Below, piece after piece: positions 35,676 through 44,701 of a stretch of DNA of 64,000 bases (position 1 is the first letter of the stretch; every line of letters begins with the position of its first letter). The position numbers and the translations under genes were made by a program. This stretch comes from Priestia endophytica DSM 13796 (GTDB taxonomy: Bacteria > Bacillota > Bacilli > Bacillales > Bacillaceae_H), in contig NZ_FOXX01000001.1 in NCBI RefSeq assembly GCF_900115845.1, forward strand, positions 372,001 through 436,000. The letters run 5' to 3'. The notes below the pieces were generated by a model. It was not told the DNA's origin. It saw nothing but the letters and a program-made list of their open reading frames with translations, and searched no databases.

Positions 35676-36779
35676 CTACATTCTGGAGCGACGCGTTAAT
35701 ATATGATGTTCATTTTGTAGAAATTGGCTTCGTGAATTTCTCATTCGAGCAATTCGCTCCTCTGCTAAGCGATCTGCTGCTTTGTATGAAGGGATGCCAT
35801 CTCGCTCTGAGATCGATAATACTCTTTCAATGTTGTCGTAGACACCTTCTACTTTTTTTAAAGCACGCTCTCTGTTATAGCCTTCTAGTTCATCTGCAAC
35901 ATTGATAACTCCTCCTGCATTAATAACATAGTCAGGAGCGTAAATGATTCCCATTGCATGAAGAACATCTCCGTGTCGAGACTCTTTGAGCTGATTGTTA
36001 GCAGCACCTGCAATAACTTTTGCTTTTAGTTTTGGAATTGTTTGGTCATTAAGCGTTGCACCTAACGCACAAGGAGCATAAATATCACATTCTACGCTAT
36101 AAATGTCGTCTATTTCAACAGCTTTTGCCTGGAACTCTTCCACAACACGTTTTACAGCCTCTTTATTTAAATCTGTTACGATAAGCTTCGCACCCTCATG
36201 ATGAAGATGTTTGCAAAGGTGATAAGCTACATTTCCAACACCTTGAACAGCAACGGTTTTTCCTGCCAAACTATCGCTTCCAAATGCTGCTTTCACCGCT
36301 GCTTTCATTCCTTTATAAACTCCATATGCCGTAACGGGAGAAGGATTACCAGAGGAGCCGAACGCAGGAGAAATGCCTGTAACATAGTTTGTTTCTTGAT
36401 AGATAATATCCATATCTTCCACTGTTGTGCCAACATCTTCTGCTGTAATATAGCGACCATTAAGGCCTTGAATGTAGCGGCCAAATGCTCGAAACATTTC
36501 CTCGTTTTTATCCTTTTTTGGATCCCCAATAATAACAGTCTTGCCTCCACCTAGATTCAAGCCTGCTGCTGCATTTTTATATGTCATTCCTCTCGCTAAT
36601 CGGAGCGCATCTTCTATCGCATCTTCTTCAGAAGCGTACGTCCACATTCTTGTTCCACCTAATGCTGGACCAAGTGTTGTATCGTGAATTGCAATAACAG
36701 CTTTTAAGCCAGACTGCTTATCTTGACAGATAACAAGCTGTTCATAATCATACTTCTCCATATAGCTGAAGATTCCCAT
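35676..36779 (-). CDS. bcd: leucine (branched-chain amino acid) dehydrogenase
   Basis: NAD-dependent oxidative deaminase of Leu, Val and Ile, 367 residues, Glu/Leu/Phe/Val dehydrogenase family. Substrate region [12 protein letters not shown], catalytic Lys in [16 protein letters not shown], Rossmann motif [13 protein letters not shown]. The ATG at 36779 shares its A with the ptb stop (TGATG); the ATG one codon upstream (36782) is possible. Supplies oxo acids to BkdA. Confidence 0.95.
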   Translation of the reverse strand: MGIFSYMEKYDYEQLVICQDKQSGLKAVIAIHDTTLGPALGGTRMWTYASEEDAIEDALRLARGMTYKNAAAGLNLGGGKTVIIGDPKKDKNEEMFRAFGRYIQGLNGRYITAEDVGTTVEDMDIIYQETNYVTGISPAFGSSGNPSPVTAYGVYKGMKAAVKAAFGSDSLAGKTVAVQGVGNVAYHLCKHLHHEGAKLIVTDLNKEAVKRVVEEFQAKAVEIDDIYSVECDIYAPCALGATLNDQTIPKLKAKVIAGAANNQLKESRHGDVLHAMGIIYAPDYVINAGGVINVADELEGYNRERALKKVEGVYDNIERVLSISERDGIPSYKAADRLAEERIARMRNSRSQFLQNEHHILTRRSRM

Positions 36780-37696
36780 CATGTTTCCTCCCTGCTTTCA
36801 TGTTGTGAAATACAAATGGCTAAGGCTAGGGAATGAAGTTTGCTCTCGGCTGAATCTGCTCTAGATGTTAAAACAATAGGAGCTTTTGCTCCAGCGATAA
36901 TCGCGCCAACTCTTGCTTTAGCAAAATAGATAAGCGATTTGTATAAAATATTCCCTGACTCAATGTTTGGAGCCAGTAAAATATCGGCACGACCGGCCAC
37001 CTTTCCACCAATTCCTTTATGTTCTGCAGCATAAGGAGAAATGGCATTGTCAAGTGCAAAGGGACCTTCAACAAAACAATTTGTTTCCTGTTGAAATATT
37101 TCTATAAGCTCTTTTGCGTGAAGGGTTGCGGGCATGTTTTCGTTCACAACTTCAACACTTGCTAAAACAGCTACCTTTGGATAATCCAAACCGATCGCAT
37201 GAGCTACAGAAACTGCATTTTTAATGATTTGACTTTTTTCCGAAACAGTTGGAGCAATATTCATTGCCGCATCTGTAATAATGATTGGTCGTTCATATAT
37301 CGGCACTTCAAACAAAGCAACATGAGACAATACTCGACTTGTTCGCAAGCCAAACTGTTTATCTAAAGCTGCTTTCAAAATGGTTTTAGTAGGGATATTT
37401 CCCTTCATCAAAACGTCTGCTGTCTTATTGTGAACAGCTTTAACAGCTTTATAAGCTGCTTCTTCAGGAGAGGGTGCTGAAATAATATTAATCGCTTTGT
37501 TATTCAAAAGATTAGAATCTACACGCTCTATCAAAGAAAGAAGTTTTTTTTCATCTCCATAGAGTTGAAAATGAGCTACTTCATTCTTGTTTGCTTCACG
37601 TACAGCTTTGATAACTTCCATATCTTCCGCAGCAGCTACTGCTACTGTTACTCTATTTTCTTTTGCTTGGGCAATCAGCCTTGTGAGAGTACTCAT
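36779..37696 (-). CDS. ptb: phosphate butyryltransferase
   Basis: Exchanges CoA for phosphate on butyryl or branched acyl-CoA, feeding Buk. 305 residues, PTA/PTB fold with [26 protein letters not shown] and the closing [16 protein letters not shown]. First gene of the bkd operon. It lies about 110 bases downstream of the sigma-54 start point. Confidence 0.93.
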   Translation of the reverse strand: MSTLTRLIAQAKENRVTVAVAAAEDMEVIKAVREANKNEVAHFQLYGDEKKLLSLIERVDSNLLNNKAINIISAPSPEEAAYKAVKAVHNKTADVLMKGNIPTKTILKAALDKQFGLRTSRVLSHVALFEVPIYERPIIITDAAMNIAPTVSEKSQIIKNAVSVAHAIGLDYPKVAVLASVEVVNENMPATLHAKELIEIFQQETNCFVEGPFALDNAISPYAAEHKGIGGKVAGRADILLAPNIESGNILYKSLIYFAKARVGAIIAGAKAPIVLTSRADSAESKLHSLALAICISQHESREET

Positions 37697-37815
37697 AAAA
37701 TAACCTTTACCTTTCGTTTAAAGTTTTAACAAAGTGAAGATTTCTCAACCAGAAAGTTGCAAACTTACTTTGTTTTTTACGAGATACGAGAAAATTTGCT
37801 CTACTCCCTATACTT

Positions 37816-37833
37816 ATGCAAAAAACGTGCCAG
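37816..37833 (-). promoter_or_regulatory. sigma-54 promoter of the bkd operon
   Basis: Minus strand CTGGCACGTTTTTTGCAT contains -24 TGGCACG and -12 TTGCA with the required four-base spacing. It is a full match to the sigma-54 consensus and lies upstream of ptb, as in B. subtilis bkd. Expected start near 37806. Confidence 0.9.
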
Positions 37834-37875
37834 CTCTATATGTATGAAATATCACTCGTTGAAAAAGAAAAAACA

Positions 37876-37908
37876 TGCAACAAATTGCAGGTTGAGCAAT
37901 TTACTGCA
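37876..37908 (-). promoter_or_regulatory. twin upstream activator sites, probable BkdR targets
   Basis: TGCAACAAATTGCA (37876-37889, perfect dyad TGCAA-N4-TTGCA) and, on the minus strand, TGCAGTAAATTGCT (37895-37908), a degenerate copy. Centres are 19 bases apart (about two helical turns) and 45-75 bases upstream of the -24 element, a usual position for a sigma-54 enhancer. Confidence 0.6.
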
Positions 37909-37945
37909 TGCAAATTATAACACGAATTTTATTTTTGTGTAGAAT

Positions 37946-39991
37946 TTAGAGCTGATATTTTTCTAGTTTATAGTAAAAAGAGCGAATGGAGATGCCAAGT
38001 TGCTTCGCTGTTTTCGTTCTGCTTCCTTTGTTTTCTGCTAAGGCTTGGGCTAAAATTTTCTTTTCATGTTCTTCTAAAAGAACGGCTAATGACTTATCTG
38101 TTGCTACTTTCTTTTCATCGTTTGGAGCTACCTTTTTCTTTCTTTCAAGAGTCGGAATATGTTCAACATCTATCAATTGTTCATTCATTTCCATGTAAAT
38201 AATTGCCCTTCCTAACACATTTTCAAGCTCACGAACATTACCTGGCCAATCATACGATTGCAAATAAGCTAGCGTTCTACCTGTAATTCCTTCTACATTG
38301 CGTCCGTAATCAGCATTAATTTTTCGAATTAAGTGATCACAAAGTTCTTTAATATCTTTTTTGCGATCGCGTAAAGGAGGAATTTGAATCGGAATTTGGC
38401 TTAAACGATAATATAAATCTTCTCGTATTTTACCTTCTGTAATACCTCGTTCAAGATTGACATTTGTTGCTGCAATAACGCGCACATCAATTGGTTTTGG
38501 TACCGTACTGCCGACACGGATAATTTCACTATCTTGCAGAACACGTAAAAGCTTTGCTTGCGTATTTGCTGAAAGTTCCCCAATTTCGTCTAGAAAGATA
38601 CTTCCATTATGCGCTTCTTCAAAAAGCCCTCTCTTTCCCCCTCTCTTTGCTCCTGAAAACGCTCCTTCTTCATAACCAAAAAGTTCACTTTCAAGTAAAG
38701 ATTCGGGGATAGCCGCACAGTTCACTCTAACAAATTTGTTATATTTTCGGTCGCTTTCATTATGAATAGCATGCGCAAAAAGTTCTTTTCCCGTTCCAGA
38801 TTCTCCTCTTAATAGCACTGTAGCAGGTGTCTTTGCCGCTAACTTTGCCTGCTGAATGGAGAGCATGAATGCTTCTGATGAACCAATGATATCTTCAAAT
38901 GCATACTTCGCTTCAAGCGTACGAATGATTTGGCGCGCTCTTTTCAAAGCATTTGTTAACTCTGTAATTTCAGATACATCATGGATAACGCCAACGCTTC
39001 CTTTTAAAATTCCGTCTACAATAATTGGTGCCACGTTCACGAAAACATCACGCTTATGTGGGCCAACTTTCATGCGAACGCGACGGACAGGACGACGTGT
39101 TTTAAGTACTTTCATATGCATGCTTTCGCCTTCTGAAATATCTGCCGTTGCAGGAAGACCGATTACATCTTCTTCTTTGAGCCCTGTCATCTTTGTATAT
39201 GCTTTATTAATCAAAATACCGTGTCCTTTTTCATCCACAACAGAGATTGCTTCTTCAGAAGATTGGATAATTGCTTGAAGCATTGTTTGAAGCTCTTTTA
39301 CATTTGTAAGCTCTTCTGCTAAATGGGCAACATCTGTCACATCTTTAAAAATTGAAAAAGCTCCGTAAAGATGTCCTTTTTCATCAACAAGAGGAACGCG
39401 TGATGTGATGATATTCCTCCCGTTATCAAGAGTGAATTTCTGATCTTTATCAACTCGTCTTGTATGAAGAGTTTCGATAAGCTCACTTGATGGCATTGTT
39501 TCATGAATGTGTTTACCAACAACGTCTTTTGCTTTTAAATTGGTCATATGCTCTGCGCTTTCATTTAGAAGAGTTACAATCCCTTTTTCATCAATCGCAA
39601 TCATTCCGTCATGTGTTGCATTAAAAATAAGCTCTTGTTTATATGATTCTTGCTGCAGAGTATCAATAAGTTCTTCCTTATCCTCAAGAAGAGAAGCAAT
39701 AATGAAAGCAACTGTACCTGGAATCAGAACGGTATGGTTGTGTTTTTTTGCTCGTATTTTTTGAAATACGCTCTCATCTCCTGTTGTATCAATGACAATA
39801 TCAACAACCTCTGTTAAAAAAGAACTCCATTCTCTTCCTGTGGGGATTCGTTCCTTTTGTGCGAGTAACACCCCCTCTGCCCATTCGTTATAGTCAATCA
39901 TTCCGATTACTTTAAATGAATCGGACTGGAGAAGCAGTTTAAGAAGAGAAGTCCCTCCTTTTCCACCTCCAACAATTAATACATTTTGCAT
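37946..39991 (-). CDS. bkdR: sigma-54-dependent activator BkdR
   Basis: Enhancer-binding activator of the bkd operon, 681 residues. An unusual N-terminal region of about 110 residues with a glycine-rich dinucleotide-like motif ([14 protein letters not shown]) precedes two PAS domains (about 115-230 and 235-350). The AAA+ domain has Walker A GESGTGKE, the sigma-54 contact loop GAFSGA (normally GAFTGA) and Walker [10 protein letters not shown]; a Fis-type helix-turn-helix ends the protein ([16 protein letters not shown]). Start at 39991 by its MQNVLIVGG sequence and AAGGTGA. Lies just upstream of its target promoter. Confidence 0.93.
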   Translation of the reverse strand: MQNVLIVGGGKGGTSLLKLLLQSDSFKVIGMIDYNEWAEGVLLAQKERIPTGREWSSFLTEVVDIVIDTTGDESVFQKIRAKKHNHTVLIPGTVAFIIASLLEDKEELIDTLQQESYKQELIFNATHDGMIAIDEKGIVTLLNESAEHMTNLKAKDVVGKHIHETMPSSELIETLHTRRVDKDQKFTLDNGRNIITSRVPLVDEKGHLYGAFSIFKDVTDVAHLAEELTNVKELQTMLQAIIQSSEEAISVVDEKGHGILINKAYTKMTGLKEEDVIGLPATADISEGESMHMKVLKTRRPVRRVRMKVGPHKRDVFVNVAPIIVDGILKGSVGVIHDVSEITELTNALKRARQIIRTLEAKYAFEDIIGSSEAFMLSIQQAKLAAKTPATVLLRGESGTGKELFAHAIHNESDRKYNKFVRVNCAAIPESLLESELFGYEEGAFSGAKRGGKRGLFEEAHNGSIFLDEIGELSANTQAKLLRVLQDSEIIRVGSTVPKPIDVRVIAATNVNLERGITEGKIREDLYYRLSQIPIQIPPLRDRKKDIKELCDHLIRKINADYGRNVEGITGRTLAYLQSYDWPGNVRELENVLGRAIIYMEMNEQLIDVEHIPTLERKKKVAPNDEKKVATDKSLAVLLEEHEKKILAQALAENKGSRTKTAKQLGISIRSFYYKLEKYQL

Positions 39992-40106
39992 TAACATCAC
40001 CTTATCGTTTATAAAAGTCGTTTTACTTCTTTCTAAAAAAGGATAAGCAAATCAAAAACTCGAATATATTTATATCGACGCCTTTAAGGAAAGGAGCATA
40101 CTTTAT

Positions 40107-40349
40107 ATGATTCGTATTATTGCTTTGCTTGTTATGGTTATCCCAGGGGTTATTGCTGCATTTGGGATTAAATTGATGCGAGATATGCTTTTTGGTCAAA
40201 CTGTCGAACCTTTTACTTCCCTTCCACTGCAATTTTTCATAGGCTTTATTCTATTTGCAAGCGGCCTAAGCTTTGTAGCAGGGTTTGTTCTTTATCGCGA
40301 TCGGAAACGAAAAAAAGTTCAGCGGCGCTTCCAACGGCCTTGGAAGTAG
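40107..40349 (+). CDS. yqzF: small membrane protein YqzF (DUF2627)
   Basis: 80 residues, two hydrophobic helices (about 3-23 and 40-63) separated by a short loop and followed by a very basic tail (RDRKRKKVQRRFQRPWK), so both termini are probably inside. AAAGGAG precedes the ATG. Located opposite bkdR as in B. subtilis. Function unknown. Confidence 0.85.
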   Translation: MIRIIALLVMVIPGVIAAFGIKLMRDMLFGQTVEPFTSLPLQFFIGFILFASGLSFVAGFVLYRDRKRKKVQRRFQRPWK

Positions 40350-40357
40350 ATGAACAA

Positions 40358-40383
40358 AAAAGGCGGGGAAACAGCCGCCTTTT
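40358..40383. terminator. bidirectional terminator between yqzF and yqiK
   Basis: AAAAGGCGG / CCGCCTTTT stem between convergent stop codons. Confidence 0.85.
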
Positions 40384-40388
40384 AGTCG

Positions 40389-41102
40389 TTATTTCAATAA
40401 CTCAATAGCCCTTTTAGGATAATCTGTCACAATTGCATCACATCCAGCTTTTTTCATTTCTAGCATTTCCTCTTTTTTATTCACTGTGTAAGGCCGGACT
40501 TTAAGACCTTCTTTATGAGCTGCTTTAACAACAACTTCTGTAACGTTCCTACTATTTGGATGAAGACCATCACTTCCTAGATGTTTTGCATAGTGCCAGG
40601 GTTCAAAAAGTTTATGTGAATACAAAACAGCTGTTTCAAAACGAGAGTCATAGCTAAGTACGCGTGCCAAACTATTATGATTAAAAGAAGAAAAAACAAT
40701 TCGATCTTTCAATCCATATTGATGAACTAAATCAATCACTTTCCACTCTAAAAGCGGATATTCAATGACATTATTTTTTAATTCAATATTTATAAAAAAC
40801 GTTTCTTCCTTTGCCCATTCAAATACTTCAGGCAGTGATGGAACCATACATTTATTATGCTCTTTAAACTTATATTTTGCATTTAACTTGCGAATATCTT
40901 TGTAAGTGAGTTCCCCTATGTATCCTTTGCCATCTGTTGTTCTGTCTACTGTTTCATCATGAATAACAATAATTTCCCCGTCTTTTGAAAGATGAACATC
41001 AAGTTCAATTCCACTTGCACCTTCTTCAATTGCTCGTTGAAATGAAACCATTGTATTCTCAGGACATGTTCCTGCTGCACCACGGTGGCCGATAATTTCC
41101 AT
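40389..41102 (-). CDS. yqiK: glycerophosphodiester phosphodiesterase
   Basis: Hydrolyses glycerophosphodiesters to glycerol 3-phosphate and an alcohol. 237 residues with no signal peptide, so cytoplasmic. GDPD motifs: GHRGAAGTCPENT with catalytic His6 and Arg7, ELDVHLSKDG and VIHDETVDRTT (second His). ATG 41102 follows AAGGGAGTGAGAAG; the frame from 41129 is not preferred. Confidence 0.92.
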   Translation of the reverse strand: MEIIGHRGAAGTCPENTMVSFQRAIEEGASGIELDVHLSKDGEIIVIHDETVDRTTDGKGYIGELTYKDIRKLNAKYKFKEHNKCMVPSLPEVFEWAKEETFFINIELKNNVIEYPLLEWKVIDLVHQYGLKDRIVFSSFNHNSLARVLSYDSRFETAVLYSHKLFEPWHYAKHLGSDGLHPNSRNVTEVVVKAAHKEGLKVRPYTVNKKEEMLEMKKAGCDAIVTDYPKRAIELLK

Positions 41103-41203
41103 ACTTCTCACTCCCTTAAGTTTTTGCATATTCTGTACGCTTTTACTTTACATGATTTTCAGTAAATGTTCTACTGCTAGAAGCATTCCTTTCCCGCTTA
41201 CAC

Positions 41204-41239
41204 AAAAAAGCTAACCACAAGTAAGTGGTTAGCTTTTTT
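41204..41239 (-). terminator. terminator of the nitroreductase operon
   Basis: Perfect 15-base stem AAAAAAGCTAACCAC / GTGGTTAGCTTTTTT with a six-base loop. Confidence 0.92.
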
Positions 41240-41241
41240 CA

Positions 41242-41886
41242 TTAGTTATAGAAAGAAACTCGTTCTGCTAATGGTTTGAACGTTTTCTCACCTGGTGCGC
41301 TAGTTGGCTTCCCAAACGGCATTTGTGCAATTAATTTACAATTTCCTTGTACATTCCATTCATTCTTCACTTCTTCATCAATCAATGGATTGTAGTGTTG
41401 AAGAGATGCGCCGTATCCTTCTACTTCCAGTGCTGTCCAAATGACGTGTTGCAACATCCCACTTGATTGTAAAGACCAGAGCGGGAAGTTTTCTGCATAT
41501 GATGGGAACTGTTCCTGAAGTGATTGGACAACATCCATGTTTTCAAAAAACAGCACAGTCCCATAGCCGCTTTTAAATGCATTCATTTTATTTTCTGTTT
41601 CGCTAAAAGCATCTTCTGGCACAATTTTACGAAGCGTTTCTTTCGTAATGTGCCAAAGTTTTTTATGGCTTTCCCCTGTTAATACGACAACAGATGCACT
41701 TTGTGAATTAAAAGAAGATGGTGTATGTTTTACAGCATGTTCAATAACTTCTTTTAACCTTTCATCTGAGATAACTTTCTCATTGCTAATTCCGTAGATT
41801 GAACGTCGACTTTCTACCGCCTCATAAAAGTTAGTTCCTTTTGTTTCTTCTTGCTCACTTCCGAACACTTTTTGTAAAAATCCCAT
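41242..41886 (-). CDS. nitroreductase family protein (Frm2/HBN1-like)
   Basis: FMN-dependent oxidoreductase, 214 residues. Typical features are the N-terminal ESRRSIYG (FMN phosphate contact), HTPSSFNSQSA (Ser/Asn flavin loop) and a C-terminal AQMPFGKPTSAPGEK. This subgroup reduces nitro compounds, quinones or lipid peroxides. Last gene of a three-gene unit with the VOC and DoxX genes; a detoxification role against quinones or other electrophiles is likely, given the YodB/CatR-type regulator. Confidence 0.85.
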   Translation of the reverse strand: MGFLQKVFGSEQEETKGTNFYEAVESRRSIYGISNEKVISDERLKEVIEHAVKHTPSSFNSQSASVVVLTGESHKKLWHITKETLRKIVPEDAFSETENKMNAFKSGYGTVLFFENMDVVQSLQEQFPSYAENFPLWSLQSSGMLQHVIWTALEVEGYGASLQHYNPLIDEEVKNEWNVQGNCKLIAQMPFGKPTSAPGEKTFKPLAERVSFYN

Positions 41887-41903
41887 TGTTTCTCCTCCTT
41901 ATA

Positions 41904-42746
41904 TCAGAAAACTAATTTCATTTTATTTCCACTCTCGTCTTCGGCTGTAAATACATCATCTTGTTCTTTTACATGGAACCCAAGAGAAATTAATCTTTCA
42001 ATCGCTTTGTCTCTTTGCTCTTTCGTATCGTAAAAAAGAGCGAATGATTTTAAACCTACATGTTCAGGTTTTGGATTCTTAGCATCCTTACCTGCCCAAA
42101 TGTTAACTCCAATATGATGATGATAGCGATGAAAAGAAAGAAAAAGCGCATGCCCTCCGTAATTCGTTACAATATCAAGACCTAAACCTTCTTTATAAAA
42201 CTTCTCTGCTTCTTCAAGATTACGAACATGAAGGTGGATATGTCCAATAAGAGTTTTATGCGGGAGACCTTTCCACTCTTCATCCTTTGGAAGCTCATTT
42301 AAAAGATTTTGTCCATCAAGTGGTTTTGTATCCATTACAACTTCATTATTTTGCCACTTCCATGTTGATGAATCACGATCAGCATATACTTCAATTCCGT
42401 TTCCATCTGGATCTGATAAATAAAGTGCTTCACTTACAAGGTGGTCAGATGCGCCAAGCTCAATGCCTTGTTTCAAAAAGTGCTTCAGAATTGAAGCTAA
42501 GTACACGCGTTCTGGTAATAAAATAGCAAAGTGATAAAGCCCTGTTGTTTTTCCTTGCTTTGGACTATAGTGTTCAAGCTCTTTTAAAGAAAGCAAACTT
42601 GTTTCACCATCTGCTGTAAGAAAAACTTCTTTCTCTGTTTTTTCCAATACAGAAAAGCCAATCACTTTTTTATAGAAAGAAATGGATCGTTCTAAATTTT
42701 CAACTTTAAGTTCCACATGTTGAATTGGATAGCTTTGAAATTTCAT
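41904..42746 (-). CDS. catE: two-domain VOC protein, catechol 2,3-dioxygenase CatE type
   Basis: Extradiol ring-cleavage dioxygenase-like protein of 280 residues made of two VOC domains. A complete metal triad is visible in the first domain: His10 (IQHVELKV), His72 (YHFAILL) and Glu119 (GNGIEVYAD). The second domain keeps His residues (GHIHLHV, HHHIGVN) but its last position is Lys (GNKMKLVF), so it probably binds no metal. In B. subtilis CatE acts on catechol/hydroquinone toxicity under YodB and CatR. ATG at 42746 by similarity and AAGGA spacing. Confidence 0.8.
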   Translation of the reverse strand: MKFQSYPIQHVELKVENLERSISFYKKVIGFSVLEKTEKEVFLTADGETSLLSLKELEHYSPKQGKTTGLYHFAILLPERVYLASILKHFLKQGIELGASDHLVSEALYLSDPDGNGIEVYADRDSSTWKWQNNEVVMDTKPLDGQNLLNELPKDEEWKGLPHKTLIGHIHLHVRNLEEAEKFYKEGLGLDIVTNYGGHALFLSFHRYHHHIGVNIWAGKDAKNPKPEHVGLKSFALFYDTKEQRDKAIERLISLGFHVKEQDDVFTAEDESGNKMKLVF

Positions 42747-42748
42747 TT

Positions 42749-43135
42749 TTATTTTTCCTTCTTTGCCCACAAATTTTCAAGTGAGAATGCTGTATTTTTA
42801 ACAATTGCTAGATGAACGGCTATAACAAGTAATGCTAGGTCAACTTCATATCCACCAACAAAGCCTGCTGATAGTTTAACTTTTAGAATAGCTCCTGCTA
42901 AAACGAAAAAGAATAAAGCTGCAATAATACGGGTTCCAACACCTAGAACCATAAGTATCCCACCAACTAATTCAATTGTTGCTACAACGTAAGCAGAGAA
43001 TCCTGGAAAACCGACACTTTCAAAGAAAGCAACCGTATTTTCAATTCCTCCCTGAAATTTTTGAAGCCCATGAATAAAAAATGTAATTCCTAAAAACACA
43101 CGTAAAAGTGCTGAACCTACTCTATATCCTGTCAT
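42749..43135 (-). CDS. catD: DoxX family membrane protein (CatD type)
   Basis: 128 residues with four predicted transmembrane helices (starting ALLRVFLGITFFIHGLQKF, then SAYVVATIELVGGILMVLG, IAALFFFVLAGAIL and VDLALLVIAVHLAIV). DoxX proteins accompany quinone or thiol redox enzymes. First gene of the operon, with a near-consensus promoter and operator directly upstream. Confidence 0.85.
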   Translation of the reverse strand: MTGYRVGSALLRVFLGITFFIHGLQKFQGGIENTVAFFESVGFPGFSAYVVATIELVGGILMVLGVGTRIIAALFFFVLAGAILKVKLSAGFVGGYEVDLALLVIAVHLAIVKNTAFSLENLWAKKEK

Positions 43136-43164
43136 TATACTTTCTCCTTTTCTCTGTTTGTTAG

Positions 43165-43185
43165 TAACTTACTTTATGTAAGTTA
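43165..43185. promoter_or_regulatory. operator for the YodB/CatR-type repressor
   Basis: Perfect 8-base palindrome TAACTTAC-TTTAT-GTAAGTTA placed at the transcription start of catD. A second half site AGTAACTT (43212-43220) touches the -35. The inverted repeat AATCATT/AATGATT (43231-43259) lies in front of the repressor gene itself. Confidence 0.65.
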
Positions 43186-43213
43186 TTATATTTTTGTTAT
43201 TAATTAATGTCAA
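43185..43213 (-). promoter_or_regulatory. catD operon promoter, consensus sigma-A
   Basis: Minus strand TTGACA (43208-43213), exact 17-base spacer, TATAAT (43185-43190): both hexamers perfect. A promoter this strong must be held by a repressor, consistent with the adjoining palindrome. Confidence 0.88.
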
Positions 43214-43284
43214 GTAACTTTTTGAGTCAAAATCATTTAATTATTCATTTTAATGATTATAATAGAAGGTAGGGAGTGATACAT

Positions 43285-43602
43285 TTGGATAGATCATTAA
43301 TTTGCCCACGTTTCGAAAAAGCTATGAGCATATTAAGTCAAAGATGGACTGGATTAGTTATTTATCAACTTCTAACAGGTCCACAGCGCTTTTGTCATAT
43401 TGAATCATCTATTGGAATTAGTGGTCGCGTGCTGTCTGAACGCTTAAAAGATCTTGAACATGAAGGAATTGTAAAACGCGAAGTTTTTCCTGAGACACCC
43501 GTGAGAATTGAATATTCCTTAACGGAAAAAGGAGCAGCACTAGAACCGCTTATGAATGAAATTGAGAAGTGGTCACAGAACTGGTTAGAAGCGCAAAACT
43601 AA
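43285..43602 (+). CDS. HxlR/DUF24 redox-sensing repressor, YodB/CatR-like
   Basis: Small winged-helix repressor of MarR/DUF24 type, 105 residues. The N-terminal Cys7 (ICPRFEKAM) is the conserved thiol that senses quinones and diamide in YodB/CatR; a second Cys (RFCHIES) lies in the wing-helix region. LSERLKDLEHEGIVKRE is the recognition and wing part. The TTG at 43285 is spaced eight bases from AGGGAG; the GTG at 43276 overlaps that site. Divergent from catDE and the nitroreductase gene, its evident targets. YodB versus CatR cannot be decided. Confidence 0.85.
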   Translation: MDRSLICPRFEKAMSILSQRWTGLVIYQLLTGPQRFCHIESSIGISGRVLSERLKDLEHEGIVKREVFPETPVRIEYSLTEKGAALEPLMNEIEKWSQNWLEAQN

Positions 43603-43608
43603 ATTACA

Positions 43609-43642
43609 AAAAAAGACCAATGACTAATCATTGGTCTTTTTT
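43609..43642. terminator. bidirectional terminator between the catR-like gene and spo0A
   Basis: Perfect stem AAAAAAGACCAATGA / TCATTGGTCTTTTTT with a CTAA loop. Confidence 0.92.
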
Positions 43643-43664
43643 GCGCCAAAAAGGTCTAACCCTT

Positions 43665-44456
43665 TCAACTTGCTTTATGCTCAAGGCGTAATTTATCTGC
43701 TACCATTGCGATAAATTCGCTATTTGTTGGTTTTGCTTTACTCATGCTTACTGTATAGCCAAAAAGCGAAGAGATCGATTCAATATTCCCTCTGCTCCAC
43801 GCAACTTCAATTGCATGACGAATAGCACGCTCAACGCGACTTGCTGTTGTGTTATATTTTTTAGCAATGTCTGGATATAAAACTTTTGTAATAGAGCCAA
43901 GCAGCTCAATATCTCTATATACCATTGCAATAGCTTCTCGTAAGTACATATATCCTTTAATATGAGCAGGTACGCCAATTTCATGGATAATGCTTGTAAT
44001 ATTTGCATCTAAGTTATTGCTCTTATTTTCTCGTTGCACTTTAATTGCTGAATTTTGTGGGCGAGTTGTAAAAGTTGGCGCTTTTCCGCTCACTTGGCGG
44101 ATATTGTTGACGAGGTTCTCCATATCGAACGGTTTAAGGATGAAGTATGCAGCACCTAAGTCAACGGCTTTCTTTGTTACATCTTCTTGTCCGAACGCAG
44201 TTAACATGATGACATTAGGTGTTTTCTCAAGCTCCATCTCTCTCAATTTTGTTAATACCGCTATCCCGTCTAAATGGGGCATAATAATATCTAATAGTAA
44301 CACATCAGGTTTTTGCTCTTTGACTAACGAAAGGCACTCTTGGCCATTATAAGCAGCCCCTACAACTTCAATATCTTCTTGCGTTGAGAGGTAATCTTCT
44401 AATAAGCTCACGAGTTCACGGTTATCATCAACTAAGCAAACCTTAATCTTTTTCAA
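43665..44456 (-). CDS. spo0A: sporulation master response regulator Spo0A
   Basis: Phosphorelay end point that starts sporulation and controls biofilm and stationary phase genes. 263 residues: receiver domain with acidic pocket Asp10/Asp11, phospho-acceptor Asp56 (LLLDIIMP), Thr86 and Lys108, then a linker and the Spo0A C-terminal DNA-binding domain, whose recognition helix lies in [15 protein letters not shown] with the sigma-A contact in [11 protein letters not shown]. Complete and normal. Preceded by a sigma-H promoter with 0A boxes. Confidence 0.98.
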   Translation of the reverse strand: MKKIKVCLVDDNRELVSLLEDYLSTQEDIEVVGAAYNGQECLSLVKEQKPDVLLLDIIMPHLDGIAVLTKLREMELEKTPNVIMLTAFGQEDVTKKAVDLGAAYFILKPFDMENLVNNIRQVSGKAPTFTTRPQNSAIKVQRENKSNNLDANITSIIHEIGVPAHIKGYMYLREAIAMVYRDIELLGSITKVLYPDIAKKYNTTASRVERAIRHAIEVAWSRGNIESISSLFGYTVSMSKAKPTNSEFIAMVADKLRLEHKAS

Positions 44457-44492
44457 TATAACTCCTCCTCGATCCCATATAATAAGCTACTG

Positions 44493-44499
44493 TGTCGAT
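44493..44499 (+). promoter_or_regulatory. 0A box in the spo0A leader
   Basis: TGTCGAT on the plus strand, close to the 0A consensus TGTCGAA, about 40 bases before the spo0A start codon, where Spo0A could autoregulate. Confidence 0.4.
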
Positions 44500-44527
44500 A
44501 GGTCTCTAAACTTATTCTAAATGAACA

Positions 44528-44554
44528 ATTCGACAATGCAAGACCATTTCCTTT
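44528..44554 (-). promoter_or_regulatory. spo0A sigma-H promoter with embedded 0A box
   Basis: Minus strand AAAGGAAAT (44546-44554) and GTCGAAT (44528-44534) separated by 11 bases fit the sigma-H consensus RNAGGAWWW-N11-RNNGAAT. The -10 is part of TTGTCGAA (44529-44536), a perfect 0A box, the arrangement known for the Ps promoter of B. subtilis spo0A. Confidence 0.8.
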
Positions 44555-44701
44555 TATTTTTTGGATAAAAGGTGATTCCTTCCACCATTTTAACAAAAAT
44601 ACCGTTATATTGATAAGAAATGTCAGCACTTTAAACAATATGACAAAGGTCAAAAAGTTTCTGTTTAGAAAAGAAGAAATGACAAAAAAGACGAACTATA
44701 A

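Noticed and set aside
37783-37797. CodY-like box downstream of the bkd promoter
   Set aside because: Only about 10 of 15 consensus positions match.
38856-39278. 140-codon plus-strand frame opposite bkdR
   Set aside because: Lies within the PAS region of bkdR and has no initiation signals.
43276-43284. GTG start of the YodB/CatR-like repressor
   Set aside because: The codon lies in the ribosome site itself; TTG 43285 has correct spacing.
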